A stretch of 64,000 bases of DNA from Corynebacterium sp. (lineage in GTDB: Bacteria > Actinomycetota > Actinomycetes > Mycobacteriales > Mycobacteriaceae), in contig JAUMTW010000003.1 in NCBI GenBank assembly GCA_030531005.1, forward strand, positions 1 to 64,000, given 5' to 3'. Every line of letters begins with the position of its first letter. Position 1 is the stretch's first letter. The notes beneath the pieces were generated by a model. It worked only from the letters and a program-made list of their open reading frames with translations, was not told the origin of the DNA and made no database searches. The position numbers were made by a program, and so were the translations under genes. This document shows positions 54,437 to 63,849 of the stretch, piece by piece.

Positions 54437-55015
54437 ATGATGAAAACCCAACAACTGCTCTATCTTGTGGGGCACAGGGCAGGGATAGTGAGCACTCTTT
54501 GGCTTCTGGGGCTGATCACGGCACTGGTTGCCAAGGGAACGGTCGTACCAATTCCATGGTTGAGTACTGCTAATGCATTCACCATTGGCAGTGTGGTGGC
54601 TATAGTCTTTGTCGTAGCACTTCTGGCATTTTTCCGTAATGAAATTTCTCGGCTAGAAAGCTTCACTCCGGCACGTTGGATTCTGCTCGATAGTGCAATT
54701 GTTGGTTTGGCATGGGCATTGCTTTGGGGTCTTGCGTTGGACCAACTGATTGATTACCAGGTGCCCTATGCCTTTGGGATTGCTGCTGCCATTGGCATTG
54801 TGGCAGGACAGTGGTTGCCTACGGATACCCTCGTGCTGGTATTAGTGGGCCTGCTCGTTTTACAGACAGCCCTATGGAGCATGCTTGGTGATACTCCGCT
54901 GCAATACCTTTGTTTCTTCCTATGCATTCCTCGAATCGGCTTTATGGTTCCACTAAGTGCATTAGGAATGATGGCCGTGATTTCAGCACTGCCGGATTAT
55001 AAACGCCGGGATTAA
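54437..55015 (+). CDS. hypothetical membrane protein of the ABC cluster
   Basis: A 192-residue protein with about six hydrophobic helices and almost no soluble part, starting three bases after the previous stop with GGAGG upstream. It probably completes the transporter with the ATPase and the larger membrane protein. No family recognised. A strong hairpin follows. Confidence 0.75.
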   Translation: MMKTQQLLYLVGHRAGIVSTLWLLGLITALVAKGTVVPIPWLSTANAFTIGSVVAIVFVVALLAFFRNEISRLESFTPARWILLDSAIVGLAWALLWGLALDQLIDYQVPYAFGIAAAIGIVAGQWLPTDTLVLVLVGLLVLQTALWSMLGDTPLQYLCFFLCIPRIGFMVPLSALGMMAVISALPDYKRRD

Positions 55016-55037
55016 TCTGCCTGAAGCTGCATCTACC

Positions 55038-55076
55038 TAGCATGTTCCTTAACTCATGACGTTAAGGAACATGCTA
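55038..55076 (+). terminator. 16-bp perfect hairpin after the ABC cluster
   Basis: Arms 55038-55053 and 55061-55076 with a 7-nt loop, 23 bases after the stop codon. The stem is the longest perfect one in the window but lacks a T-run; a CAAAAA tract follows. Confidence 0.6.
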
Positions 55077-55133
55077 CAAAAATGTGGATGCCATTTTTAC
55101 TCGGCCATGTCGATATTGATTAGAGTTAGGGAT

Positions 55134-56090
55134 ATGGGGCATCGACGATCATGGGCAGACCAGCTTCGGAACCAATGGGGCATTCCCGTCGGCGTGGCTT
55201 TAGACGCGGTTTTGGCGGATCCAGGAGGAAAATATCATCCGGTAGCGATTTTCGGCCGGTGGGCTAGTGCAGTAGAAGCTCGGATCTATCAGCCCACCCG
55301 AAAAGCTGGAGTCAGCTTCCTCATCCTCACTGTTACCCCAGTGGTCGGAGGAACCTGGTATCTTTCGCGCCAGATACCCCAAGCCATGTTGGCTATGAGC
55401 TTGGCAATAAGTCTGGGGGGAACTACCTTGGAGCGGGTTGCTCTGCGCATGGCCACTGACTTGGTAAAAGACCCGGAACTCGCCCGGCAGTGGATTCCTT
55501 GGTTATGCTCGCGGGATCCGGCAGCACTTGACGGCCCTGCGATGGCGCGTGCAACTGTGGAATCATTAGCGGAAAATGCTTCTGATGCAGCTATCGCTAG
55601 CTTGTGGTGGGCTATATTTGGAGCTCCCGCAGTGGTCTTACATCGGTGTGTGAATACGCTTGATGCCATGGTTGGATATCACAATGTTCGTTATGAGCAG
55701 TTTGGGTGGGCCACGGCCCGCCTGGATGATTGCTTGGCTTATATTCCAGCCCGGATTACTTCCAGTTTGCACTGCCTGGTAGCTATAGTTCGGGGGAAGG
55801 CAGGCAGTCTTAGCGTATTAGTCCAACAAGCCTCGGCACATCCCAGCCCTAATGCTGGTTTGGTGGAGGCTAGTGCTGCGCTAGCTTTGGGGGTGCGCTT
55901 AGGTGGAACTACGGTGTATCCACATGGGATGGAACATCGCCCAGCGTTGGGGGATCCTGCTGCCCCGCCGCCGAATGTTGAGACTATTGGACAGACTATT
56001 AGGCTTGAGCGTTTTGTGCGGTGGACAACGGTGGGGTTAGTGACTCTTGGTAGTGTACTTATCCACAAACGCTGGGGTTTTAAGAAGTAG
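55134..56090 (+). CDS. cobD: cobalamin biosynthesis protein CobD/CbiB
   Basis: A 318-residue membrane protein (four to five helices) of the CobD/CbiB family, which joins aminopropanol (or its phosphate) to the corrin ring as adenosylcobinamide. Signature parts: DAVLADPGGKYHPVAIFG, ATVESLAENASDAAIASLWW, VNTLDAMVGYHN and RLDDCLAYIPAR. The start at 55134 is preferred since TAGAGT (55121-55126) ends 7 bases before it, implying a leaderless transcript. No other corrin-ring genes are seen nearby, except a CobC-like aminotransferase 2.5 kb away. Confidence 0.92.
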   Translation: MGHRRSWADQLRNQWGIPVGVALDAVLADPGGKYHPVAIFGRWASAVEARIYQPTRKAGVSFLILTVTPVVGGTWYLSRQIPQAMLAMSLAISLGGTTLERVALRMATDLVKDPELARQWIPWLCSRDPAALDGPAMARATVESLAENASDAAIASLWWAIFGAPAVVLHRCVNTLDAMVGYHNVRYEQFGWATARLDDCLAYIPARITSSLHCLVAIVRGKAGSLSVLVQQASAHPSPNAGLVEASAALALGVRLGGTTVYPHGMEHRPALGDPAAPPPNVETIGQTIRLERFVRWTTVGLVTLGSVLIHKRWGFKK

Positions 56091-56283
56091 CGAGAAACCA
56101 GTACTCCTGTGTTCTTTATGCCTGCCTGGTGAAGATTATCTAGTGCCGATAAGCTTGGACCCATTAGCGGTACAGATTTGGTTCACCCGGAAATAGTGAT
56201 CGTGCAGTTTTCAATAGGGCCTCGATTTCTGTCCTGCCACTTGAGCAGACCTGGGATGAACCCTACGGTCTTGCGCAGCGAAA

Positions 56284-56317
56284 AACCACCCGACCGGGAT
56301 GCCGGTGCTGGGTGGTT
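56284..56317 (-). terminator. terminator of the SURF1-ptpA-HAD unit
   Basis: 8-bp stem (aaccaccc/gggtggtt) with an inner CCGG/CCGG pairing, followed on the minus strand by TTTTT. Confidence 0.85.
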
Positions 56318-56356
56318 AAGGGAAAATTGTCAGAGATTAATGGGGGCTTAGGGCAG

Positions 56357-57412
56357 TTAGAAGTTCTTGCGCCGATCATTGTCCTTAGCCCACCGGTTTT
56401 GGTGTGTGGTGCCATAGCGGGAACGTGAGCGTTGCGGTGAGTGAATAGCTGCCACGGGGGCTGTTTGCTGGTCGCCCTCGTCACTTGGGGTGCTGGTGGC
56501 CGGCTGGCTGGGTTCTGTTGAATCCGGGGAGGTAAGTGCAGTATCAGCAGGTGTAGCGTCGCGAAGCTCTGCATCGCTAAGCTCTGGAGCTTCTTTGGGC
56601 GTATCCGTGGGGGAATCTTCAGCTACGCTGGCTGCCATCGCTGCTTCTTCTGCTGCAACTTTTCGCCGTTCTTTGATCTCAGAGCGGATAAAATAGAGCA
56701 ATCCCAATGGTGCCATTATTCCAAAGGCAATCCACTGTAACCCATAGGACAAGTGATTGCCGCGGTCTAACTTCGGAATTGGCATGGCTGTTAAGACGCC
56801 AGGCTGTTCGTCCAAAAGCTGAATATAGTCAACACCTAAATTTAGGCCCGTGAGGTCACCAATTTGTTCGGTGTTAATGCCATAGACCTGGCGGTAACCA
56901 TCTGCCTCCATAGGGTCTGTGCGAGGCATTCCTTCAGTACGTCGGGCTACACCAGTAATGGTGATCTCTCCGTTTGGTGGACTATCGATCTCTGGCATGG
57001 TTTCGGCAGTGGTGGGCACGTAGCCGCGGTGGACTAAAAAGAAGTCGTCATCGGTCGTTTCAAAACCCACCAAGGACTGATAGTTGGGAGTGTCGTTGAC
57101 GCTACGCATGCGCAAGAGCACTTCAGAATCAGTGACATAATGCCCAGTAAGCTCGATCCGGCGCCATTCCAAATCGTCATTGCGAATGGTGCCATCACTA
57201 TCAAAAACGTCTTGATACTGTACCGGATCAACGGCAAACGCTTCAGAGATACGTTCATTACGCTGCTGAATGTCATGATCCTTATTGAGCTGCCACGGAG
57301 ACAAGATGGTAAAAGCTAGATAGGAAAAGGCAATAACGAAAATTGCGGTGAAAATCCATGATGGCGTGAGAAAAACCCGCCATCCAGATTTTTTAGTCCG
57401 CGTCTTGGTCAT
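56357..57412 (-). CDS. SURF1-family cytochrome oxidase assembly protein
   Basis: A 351-residue membrane protein with the SURF1 layout: N-terminal helix (WIFTAIFVIAFSYLAFTIL, about 19-38) and second helix (LQWIAFGIMAPLGLLYFI, about 225-243) flanking an extracytoplasmic domain with GHYVTDSEVLLRMR, GFETTDDDFFLVHRGYVP and YGINTEQIG. It helps insert heme a into cytochrome c oxidase. A long disordered C-terminal tail (about 245-351) is typical of corynebacteria. Its start lies inside ptpA (20-base overlap), so it is translationally coupled. Confidence 0.92.
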   Translation of the reverse strand: MTKTRTKKSGWRVFLTPSWIFTAIFVIAFSYLAFTILSPWQLNKDHDIQQRNERISEAFAVDPVQYQDVFDSDGTIRNDDLEWRRIELTGHYVTDSEVLLRMRSVNDTPNYQSLVGFETTDDDFFLVHRGYVPTTAETMPEIDSPPNGEITITGVARRTEGMPRTDPMEADGYRQVYGINTEQIGDLTGLNLGVDYIQLLDEQPGVLTAMPIPKLDRGNHLSYGLQWIAFGIMAPLGLLYFIRSEIKERRKVAAEEAAMAASVAEDSPTDTPKEAPELSDAELRDATPADTALTSPDSTEPSQPATSTPSDEGDQQTAPVAAIHSPQRSRSRYGTTHQNRWAKDNDRRKNF

Positions 57413-57917
57413 CAGTACGCTCCAACTCCTGGGAGATCCACTGCATAATGCCGGGAATGGCTGCTTCGATTTGGCTCAGGGCAACCCCAAAATCTTCTTG
57501 GGAACCGTAGTAGGGATCCGGAACATCTTTGCTTTGAGCTTTAGGGTCAAAGGACCGCACGAGGCGAATATGCTGTTCAGATATGCCAGAACGCTTGAGG
57601 CTCCGTGCATGGCCTTGATCTAATGCCAAATAGAGATCTGCTCCAACATGTTCTGGTCCTAGCTGGGCGGCACGGTGCCAGGATCCATCAAATCCTGCCC
57701 GACGTAATTCGCTCAGCGCTCGGCTATCAGCTTGCTGGCCCACATGCCAGCCGCCGGTACCGCATGAGCTGACCTGCACTTTGCGCTCGAAACCAGCGTC
57801 CTCTATCGCAGACTGCAGCACAACATGGGCCATCGGAGAGCGGCAGATGTTGCCGGTGCAGACCACCACAATGTGCAAGAGTGGGGCCTTAGGCGCTTGT
57901 GGTTGTGAAGAACTCAC
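57393..57917 (-). CDS. ptpA: low-molecular-weight protein tyrosine phosphatase
   Basis: A 174-residue cytoplasmic phosphatase. The active-site loop C-x5-R-S is CTGNICRS (Cys20-Arg26) and the general acid Asp is in PDPYYG near 130. The GTG start at 57917 has AAAGGGA about 7 bases upstream. It overlaps both neighbours (29 bases with the HAD gene, 20 bases with SURF1), so the three genes form a tight operon. The physiological target is not known. Confidence 0.95.
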   Translation of the reverse strand: MSSSQPQAPKAPLLHIVVVCTGNICRSPMAHVVLQSAIEDAGFERKVQVSSCGTGGWHVGQQADSRALSELRRAGFDGSWHRAAQLGPEHVGADLYLALDQGHARSLKRSGISEQHIRLVRSFDPKAQSKDVPDPYYGSQEDFGVALSQIEAAIPGIMQWISQELERTDDQDAD

Positions 57918-58548
57918 GAACTATCCCTTTCACTTCATCCATAGAATCGGCCCGAAATTGAGCTTGCTGCCATTCCGCATCACAGCCGTGACCCCAGGTT
58001 ACCAGTAAGGTATCAATCCCAAAGCTTTGGGCCCCAACTCTGTCATAACTGCGATCTCCAATCATCAAGATCGGTTCGATAGCTGGATCAATAGCATGAC
58101 GATGTAAGACTTCCCCGATCACCTTGGCTTTAGAATCGCGGCCGACAGTTGCATCAGCACCCACAATATCGGTGAAAAATGGGGCGATCCCCACCAGTTC
58201 TAGGGTCTTTTGGGCTAGATCCTCACTTTTGGATGTAGCAGTAAACAGGTGAATTCCTGCTGCCTGCCACTGCGCAAGTACCTCTTGCCAACCCGGATAA
58301 AGTTGGACCTGTGCCCAATTTCCTTGGTTATAGTGCCGGCGATAGGTCGCCATGGCATCCTCGAGGGTTATTGTGCCCAGCTCTAGCTTATGGAGGCTTT
58401 CGCGCATCGGCGGCCCGATAAAGCTGTGCAATAGCTCCTCGCTTGGTTGTGGGATGCCAAGTTGGTCACACATCCAACGGACGCTATCGCGGATGCCGGG
58501 ATAGGAATCTATGAGAGTGCCATCTACATCAAGCAGTATCGTCGCCAT
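57889..58548 (-). CDS. HAD phosphatase, phosphoglycolate-phosphatase-like
   Basis: A 219-residue HAD hydrolase of subfamily IA. The nucleophile is Asp in LLDVDGTLIDS (residues 7 and 9), motif II is TATSKS, and motif IV is MIGDRSYDRVGA. Gph-like phosphatase activity is the usual prediction. First gene of the operon with ptpA and SURF1. Leaderless: TAAACT on the minus strand ends 7 bases before the ATG. Confidence 0.92.
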   Translation of the reverse strand: MATILLDVDGTLIDSYPGIRDSVRWMCDQLGIPQPSEELLHSFIGPPMRESLHKLELGTITLEDAMATYRRHYNQGNWAQVQLYPGWQEVLAQWQAAGIHLFTATSKSEDLAQKTLELVGIAPFFTDIVGADATVGRDSKAKVIGEVLHRHAIDPAIEPILMIGDRSYDRVGAQSFGIDTLLVTWGHGCDAEWQQAQFRADSMDEVKGIVREFFTTTSA

Positions 58549-58555
58549 GCTAATC

Positions 58556-58565
58556 AGTTTAGAAT
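58556..58565. promoter_or_regulatory. overlapping divergent -10 hexamers
   Basis: Minus-strand TAAACT (58561-58556) serves the HAD gene; plus-strand TAGAAT (58560-58565) serves the aminotransferase gene. They share positions 58560-58561, and both lie 6-7 bases from their start codons, so only one can be occupied at a time. Confidence 0.6.
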
Positions 58566-58571
58566 GATGCT

Positions 58572-59708
58572 GTGTGTTTGCGTATTCATGGAGACCTCGA
58601 TGCTAGGGGCGCTGACTTCAATTTTGCGGTGAACGTTCATGGCACTCAACCACCAGATTGGCTGCAAGCTGCAATAGCCCACGCGATTCCCAACCTGGCT
58701 ACGTACCCAGCTGCAGAGACAGCCTGTCGTGAACTGCTCGCGGATTACCATCAAATTGATCCTGCCCGGATTTTATTAACTCAGGGTGGGGCCGAGGGGT
58801 TTGCTTTGCTCCCACAGCTGCAGCCTATTCAAGCAGTGATCGCCCACCCAGGATTTGCGGAGCCAGACTACGTTTTTGCAAATACAGATACGCCGGTTTT
58901 CCATTGGCCATTACTACCGCCGTTCCACATTGATGCTTCGGCCTGCGCGCGTTTGCCGCAGGCTGGAGCAGTAGATGCCGTGCCGCAGACTTACCAGCGC
59001 TCAAAGCAGCCCTGGTTTTGCCAGCAGCAGCTTCTCATTATTGGCAATCCCACCAACCCTACCGGCATTGTGCATCATGACTTGCCAAGACTGGTGGGGC
59101 CCGGACGTCTACTCGTTGTGGACGAAGCCTTTATGGATGTTGCTAGTTCCAACAAACCCGATGAGCCGGGACCTGCAGTTGCTAGTTGCATCCATTTCAA
59201 TAACCCGCGGATTATTGTGCTGCGCAGTTTAACCAAAACTTGGGCTATTGCCGGGCTCCGTATTGGCTATATGGTGGCGGATCCTGACATCATTGAATAT
59301 CTGGCAGCGCGGCGTCCGCATTGGGCATTCGGTACTTTGCAGGCAGCTGCGTTGCAGGCAATTGTGCAGACTGGTTTTCCGCAGCTATCAGAGATTCAGC
59401 AGCAGATAGCGCATGACCGCCGCAGTATGGTTCACGCATGCCAGCAAGCCGGGTTTGCAGTGCTGACAGATTCTCAAGCGCCGTTTGTATTGGTGCGCCC
59501 GTTTGCACACCTCGAGCAGAGTTCCGATGTAGCAGCATATACTGAGCAAGTACGGCAGGGATTACACGCCCGGAAGATTGCGATACGTAGGTGCGATACT
59601 TTCCCCGGGTTGGATACAAGTGTGTGGCGCCTGGCTGTGCGCAGCCCGGACGAAGTGGCTCAGTTACTCCAAGCAGTCCAGGAAGTTCGCGCTCAAATAG
59701 ATCAGTAG
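58572..59708 (+). CDS. cobC: CobC-like PLP-dependent aminotransferase/decarboxylase
   Basis: A 378-residue fold-type I PLP enzyme of the histidinol-phosphate aminotransferase/CobC group. FNFAVNVHGTQPPDW at the N-terminus, GNPTNPTG, VVDEAFMDV and the PLP lysine in RSLTKTWAIAGLRIGY are all present. The family includes L-threonine-O-3-phosphate decarboxylase (making aminopropanol phosphate for cobalamin), which would fit cobD upstream. The GTG at 58572 is used since TAGAAT ends 6 bases upstream (leaderless); TTG at 58578 is the alternative. Confidence 0.85.
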   Translation: MCLRIHGDLDARGADFNFAVNVHGTQPPDWLQAAIAHAIPNLATYPAAETACRELLADYHQIDPARILLTQGGAEGFALLPQLQPIQAVIAHPGFAEPDYVFANTDTPVFHWPLLPPFHIDASACARLPQAGAVDAVPQTYQRSKQPWFCQQQLLIIGNPTNPTGIVHHDLPRLVGPGRLLVVDEAFMDVASSNKPDEPGPAVASCIHFNNPRIIVLRSLTKTWAIAGLRIGYMVADPDIIEYLAARRPHWAFGTLQAAALQAIVQTGFPQLSEIQQQIAHDRRSMVHACQQAGFAVLTDSQAPFVLVRPFAHLEQSSDVAAYTEQVRQGLHARKIAIRRCDTFPGLDTSVWRLAVRSPDEVAQLLQAVQEVRAQIDQ

Positions 59709-59795
59709 CCTTAAAGCAGATTGGCAAGTACATGCAGGAGCAGTAGTTCAGTCAACACAAACCGAGTTACGAATATTAAAGAAAAGAATAGGAAC

Positions 59796-60983
59796 ATGAT
59801 GCAGCAGCAGCCGCTTGATAAAGATATCCGATCGGAGCAGCACGTGAATTATACGGTGCAAGATATTGTGGATGTGCTTGAAACAGCATATCCGCCAGCA
59901 CTCGCAGAATCTTGGGACAAAGTAGGCCTGATCTGTGGGGATCCAACCCAATCGGTCACTAAAGTAGCAGTGGCTTTGGATTGTACCCAAGCAGTAGCAG
60001 ATGCCGCAGTGGCAGCCGAGGCGCAGCTGTTGATTGTGCATCACCCATTGTTATTACGCGGGGTGCATACCGTGGCAGCAAATACCCCGAAAGGGAGAAT
60101 CATTCACACCTTGATTCAAGCTGGGGTGGCGCTCTTCGCAGCGCACACCAATGCAGATTCTGCCCGTCCTGGCGTGAATGACAAGTTGGCACAGTTAGTA
60201 GGAATTAGTTCTGGTAGACCACTCTCTCCTAAGCCAGACATGCTGGAAAAATGGGGAGTACAGGTGCCACATGATGCCGTGGACACCGTGCAAAAGGCAA
60301 TTTTTGCTGCTGGTGCTGGGGAAGTGGGGGAATATAGCGAATGCAGTTTTGCTATAGCCGGCCAAGGACAATTTCTACCCAAACAAACCGCCAACCCGGC
60401 ATTGGGAGCTGTAGGAGAGTTGACCCAAGTTGCTGAAACTCGGCTGGAGTTTGTCGCGCCCCAGTCGAAACATGCAATGGTAAAGGCGGCATTACAACAG
60501 GCTCATCCTTATGAAGAAGTAGCGTTTGATGTGTTCTGCTTGGACATCCCGGTTGATCCGGAACATGCAGTGGGCTTAGGGCGCATCGGTACGCTGCCAG
60601 AGCCTCTGTGCTTTGCAGATTTTGTGGATCAAATTGCGCAGCAGCTGCCCTCCACCGTATGGGGAGTACGAGGCGCTGGGGACCCCCAGGCACAGATTTC
60701 TACGGTAGCGGTTTCTAGTGGGGCTGGCGATAGTTTCTTGGATGCCGCGGTAGCAGCCGGGGTTGATGCCTTTGTTACTAGTGATTTGCGTCATCATCCA
60801 GTAGATGAGACTCGAGCAAAAAGTACCATGTGCATAGTAGATACCGCGCACTGGGCTAGTGAGTATCCTTGGACTTCCCAGGTTCAAGAGCTATTGAAAG
60901 CGCAAACTACTCTTGCGGTAGATATAATTCCTATTCGGACTGATCCTTGGACAGTTGTTGCGCATGGAAAGGAAGACGCCTAA
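59796..60983 (+). CDS. NIF3/DUF34-family dinuclear metal protein
   Basis: A 395-residue protein with the NIF3-like metal-binding motifs LIVHHPLLLRG (about 70-80), HTNADSARPG and the C-terminal VTSDLRHHPVDE with the metal His; an inserted PII-like domain of about 100 residues lies in the middle (LEFVAPQSKHAMVKAAL). Actinobacterial members carry this insert. Function is unknown, possibly GTP cyclohydrolase-like or metal-salvage. ATG at 59796 has AGGAA upstream; the frame before it has no support. It abuts the zinc-ribbon gene with no gap. Confidence 0.92.
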   Translation: MMQQQPLDKDIRSEQHVNYTVQDIVDVLETAYPPALAESWDKVGLICGDPTQSVTKVAVALDCTQAVADAAVAAEAQLLIVHHPLLLRGVHTVAANTPKGRIIHTLIQAGVALFAAHTNADSARPGVNDKLAQLVGISSGRPLSPKPDMLEKWGVQVPHDAVDTVQKAIFAAGAGEVGEYSECSFAIAGQGQFLPKQTANPALGAVGELTQVAETRLEFVAPQSKHAMVKAALQQAHPYEEVAFDVFCLDIPVDPEHAVGLGRIGTLPEPLCFADFVDQIAQQLPSTVWGVRGAGDPQAQISTVAVSSGAGDSFLDAAVAAGVDAFVTSDLRHHPVDETRAKSTMCIVDTAHWASEYPWTSQVQELLKAQTTLAVDIIPIRTDPWTVVAHGKEDA

Positions 60984-61697
60984 ATGCAGATTGCACCGGA
61001 AGATCAACGTGCTTTGCTTGCCATTGCCCGAATTCTACAAAATGCGAGCGTGGAATTGCCAGAAATTTCCAGTGAGGAAGAACAACAAGTCGAGCAGGCA
61101 CAGCGGAAGTTGGATAGTGTGCGTAGCGGAGCGGCTGCCGCTCGGCTGGCAGTCGATGATATGGAACTCGAGGTCCTGCGCATTCAAAAAGAAGAGGCGC
61201 TTTTACGCCGCCGCTTAGCCGATGATCGCAAAACGCTTGGAGCTACCGAAGATATTGAGCTGCGACGCGATGCTAAGCATGACATTGCTGCAACCCAGGC
61301 GCGGCTGCGTGATCTCACTAGCCAAATCCAAGAAGCTCACAATGAGTTGCACGCCTTACGTCAGAATGTGGATCACTACGGCGCCAAGCTTGATGCTGCA
61401 CAAGCCGAGGTTGAGCGGGCACAGCGGGCCCTGGATGCCGCTCCCGAAGATACCCGGGTTGCGGATGAAGCAGCACATCTTGAACGGTTGCGCCAGCAAG
61501 TTCCCGCAGCAGCATTGGCAATTGTTGAGCAGCGGTTTGCAGAAAATGGTATTGGGGCAGCCCGGTTGCGTGGCAAGATTTGTGAAGGCTGCGCTATTGC
61601 GCTGCCACCGGCAACAGTGAGCCGCTTACGGTCACTGCCAGCAGATACCATGCCAGAGTGTCCTGATTGTGATTCTTTTCTAGTGCGCGGGGAGTAA
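60984..61697 (+). CDS. C4-type zinc-ribbon coiled-coil protein
   Basis: A 237-residue protein with a long coiled coil (about 25-180) and a C-terminal zinc ribbon (ICEGCAIALP... ECPDCDSF). This family (CT398-like) is thought to be nucleic-acid- or protein-binding and sits between NIF3 and RNase HI in actinobacteria. The start follows the NIF3 stop directly (TAAATG), so the two are coupled. Confidence 0.92.
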   Translation: MQIAPEDQRALLAIARILQNASVELPEISSEEEQQVEQAQRKLDSVRSGAAAARLAVDDMELEVLRIQKEEALLRRRLADDRKTLGATEDIELRRDAKHDIAATQARLRDLTSQIQEAHNELHALRQNVDHYGAKLDAAQAEVERAQRALDAAPEDTRVADEAAHLERLRQQVPAAALAIVEQRFAENGIGAARLRGKICEGCAIALPPATVSRLRSLPADTMPECPDCDSFLVRGE

Positions 61698-61704
61698 GTT
61701 GACG

Positions 61705-63138
61705 ATGAGCAAACAGCCGCAAACTATTGCTCAGCTTCGGCTCGAAGCTGATGGGGGTTCACGAGGAAACCCTGGTATAGCGGGCTCTGGCGCAGTGCTC
61801 TACGATGCTGCGACGAAGACTCCCATAGACAAATTGGCCTACCGGGTAGGCAAGGAATCCAATAATGTGGCCGAGTATTTGGGGCTGCTACGTGGGCTAG
61901 AAGCCGCGATGCACTATAAACCGCAGCGCATTGATATCTTCCTGGACTCTAAGCTCGTCGTAGAACAAATGAGTGGGCGCTGGAAGATCAAGCACCCGCG
62001 TATGCAAGAGTTGGCGGCAGAATGCAACAAACTCTTGGAAAATTTTGCGGAATATAGCTTCACTTGGATTCCGCGTGCCAAGAATAAAGTAGCGGATGCT
62101 TTATCCAACGTCGCAATGAATGATTGGAAAGTTCATCCCAAACCTGGTTTTGTAGAAGGCTATGCTCCGCTAGCAAGCATGCCAGTTCATGATGCCGCGC
62201 CTGACACGGTCAGTCACAAGCGGCACGAACAAAAAAATGGTTCCAGCCGCATTGCAACTAGTAGTGCGGACGCGGGGAAGCAGAAAAGGCGCAAACCAAC
62301 CCCGGATCAGCAGCCTGATTCTGAAGGCTTAACGCAGCTTTCTTTACTTGATGCGGTGCAGGCTACCGAGGCAGGAAGCGAATCTGCACGTGCCAACGAC
62401 GGTAAAATTCTTGCTGCACAGACAGCCATAAATGAGGCGCCCCGTAAATCTATGGTAGTTTCTCAAGACACCTCACCGCAGCCAGCAGACTGGAAGGGGG
62501 CCACCACGCAGGCGACCCGGCTAGTATTACTGCGGCACGGGCAAACGGAGATGTCTGCTCAGAAGCGCTATAGCGGGCGGGGCAATCCCGGGCTAACGCA
62601 ACTAGGGCGCCAGCAAGCACAGGCAGCCGCTGAATTTTTAGCACAAGCAGCGCCTTTTGCTGCAATTATTAGCTCACCATTGCAGCGCTGCCAAGAAACT
62701 GCTTCCGCAGTGGCGCAACTTATTGGCATGGAAGTGATGCCTCATGAAAGCCTTATTGAGCTGGACTTTGGGCAATGGGAAGCCAAGAGTTTTCAAGCGG
62801 CCCACGCTAGCGATCCGGAGTTTCATAGCCGATGGTTGCATGATCCAGCACTTTCAACCCCTGATGGAGAATCAGTAGTGCAAGTGCACCAGCGCGTCAT
62901 AGCATTCCGCGAGTGGGTTATGGACACCTATCCGGGGAAAAAAGTCCTGGTCGTAAGTCATGTTACCCCAATTAAATCCTTGGTAGCTCAAGCAATGCAG
63001 ATGCCGATTGATGTAAGCCTGCAATTGCATTTGGACCTAGCAAGTACTTCTGTTGTGGACTTCTTTGAAGATGGCCCGAGTTGTGTATCACTGTTTAATG
63101 AGCGCAGCTACTACGCGCAACCCAGCCAAATAGTGTAG
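61705..63138 (+). CDS. bifunctional RNase HI / histidine phosphatase
   Basis: A 477-residue two-domain protein like Rv2228c. Residues 8-135 are an RNase HI domain with catalytic acids in LEADGGSRGNPG, NNVAEYLGLL and DSKLVVEQM, plus the NKVADALSN segment. A basic linker (about 150-265) follows. The C-terminal phosphatase (about 270-477) has RHGQTEMSAQKRYSGRG, SSPLQRCQETA and VSHVTPIKS. Such proteins remove RNA-DNA hybrids and have acid phosphatase or alpha-ribazole phosphatase (CobC) activity. The ATG at 61705 has GGGGAG 10 bases upstream. Directly upstream of rnpB. Confidence 0.94.
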   Translation: MSKQPQTIAQLRLEADGGSRGNPGIAGSGAVLYDAATKTPIDKLAYRVGKESNNVAEYLGLLRGLEAAMHYKPQRIDIFLDSKLVVEQMSGRWKIKHPRMQELAAECNKLLENFAEYSFTWIPRAKNKVADALSNVAMNDWKVHPKPGFVEGYAPLASMPVHDAAPDTVSHKRHEQKNGSSRIATSSADAGKQKRRKPTPDQQPDSEGLTQLSLLDAVQATEAGSESARANDGKILAAQTAINEAPRKSMVVSQDTSPQPADWKGATTQATRLVLLRHGQTEMSAQKRYSGRGNPGLTQLGRQQAQAAAEFLAQAAPFAAIISSPLQRCQETASAVAQLIGMEVMPHESLIELDFGQWEAKSFQAAHASDPEFHSRWLHDPALSTPDGESVVQVHQRVIAFREWVMDTYPGKKVLVVSHVTPIKSLVAQAMQMPIDVSLQLHLDLASTSVVDFFEDGPSCVSLFNERSYYAQPSQIV

Positions 63139-63152
63139 ATTTAACAAGCGCG

Positions 63153-63586
<434 letters not shown>

Positions 63587-63719
63587 CTTTTCCCTGTCCG
63601 AGGCTATTTCTCCGCAGCTGTAAGTTACAGCAGCGAAAGTAGCTCGCTGTACAAAACCTGAACGAAAAATGTGACAGTCCACCTGGGATGACTTTGCGTG
63701 GTGCAGCATCTGGCAACGT

Positions 63720-63749
63720 GGCCGGTTGTAATTTGGCCGGTTGTAATTT
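63720..63749. repeat. 15-bp perfect tandem duplication
   Basis: Unit ggccggttgtaattt occurs at 63720-63734 and 63735-63749 in the non-coding space after rnpB, followed by a short related stretch. Confidence 0.9.
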
Positions 63750-63849
63750 GGCCCCTCGCGACTTGGCCACTGGATGCAGACTTGCAGTAGTTCCTAGTGC
63801 CTGCATGGTTAAAACGCTGGTAGCTGGCTTGCTCGTTGCAAGCCGGAAC

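Noticed and set aside
57904..57918. TGTGA-N5-TCACG as a GlxR (CRP-type) site
   Set aside because: The spacing is one base short of the required six, and it lies within coding sequence.
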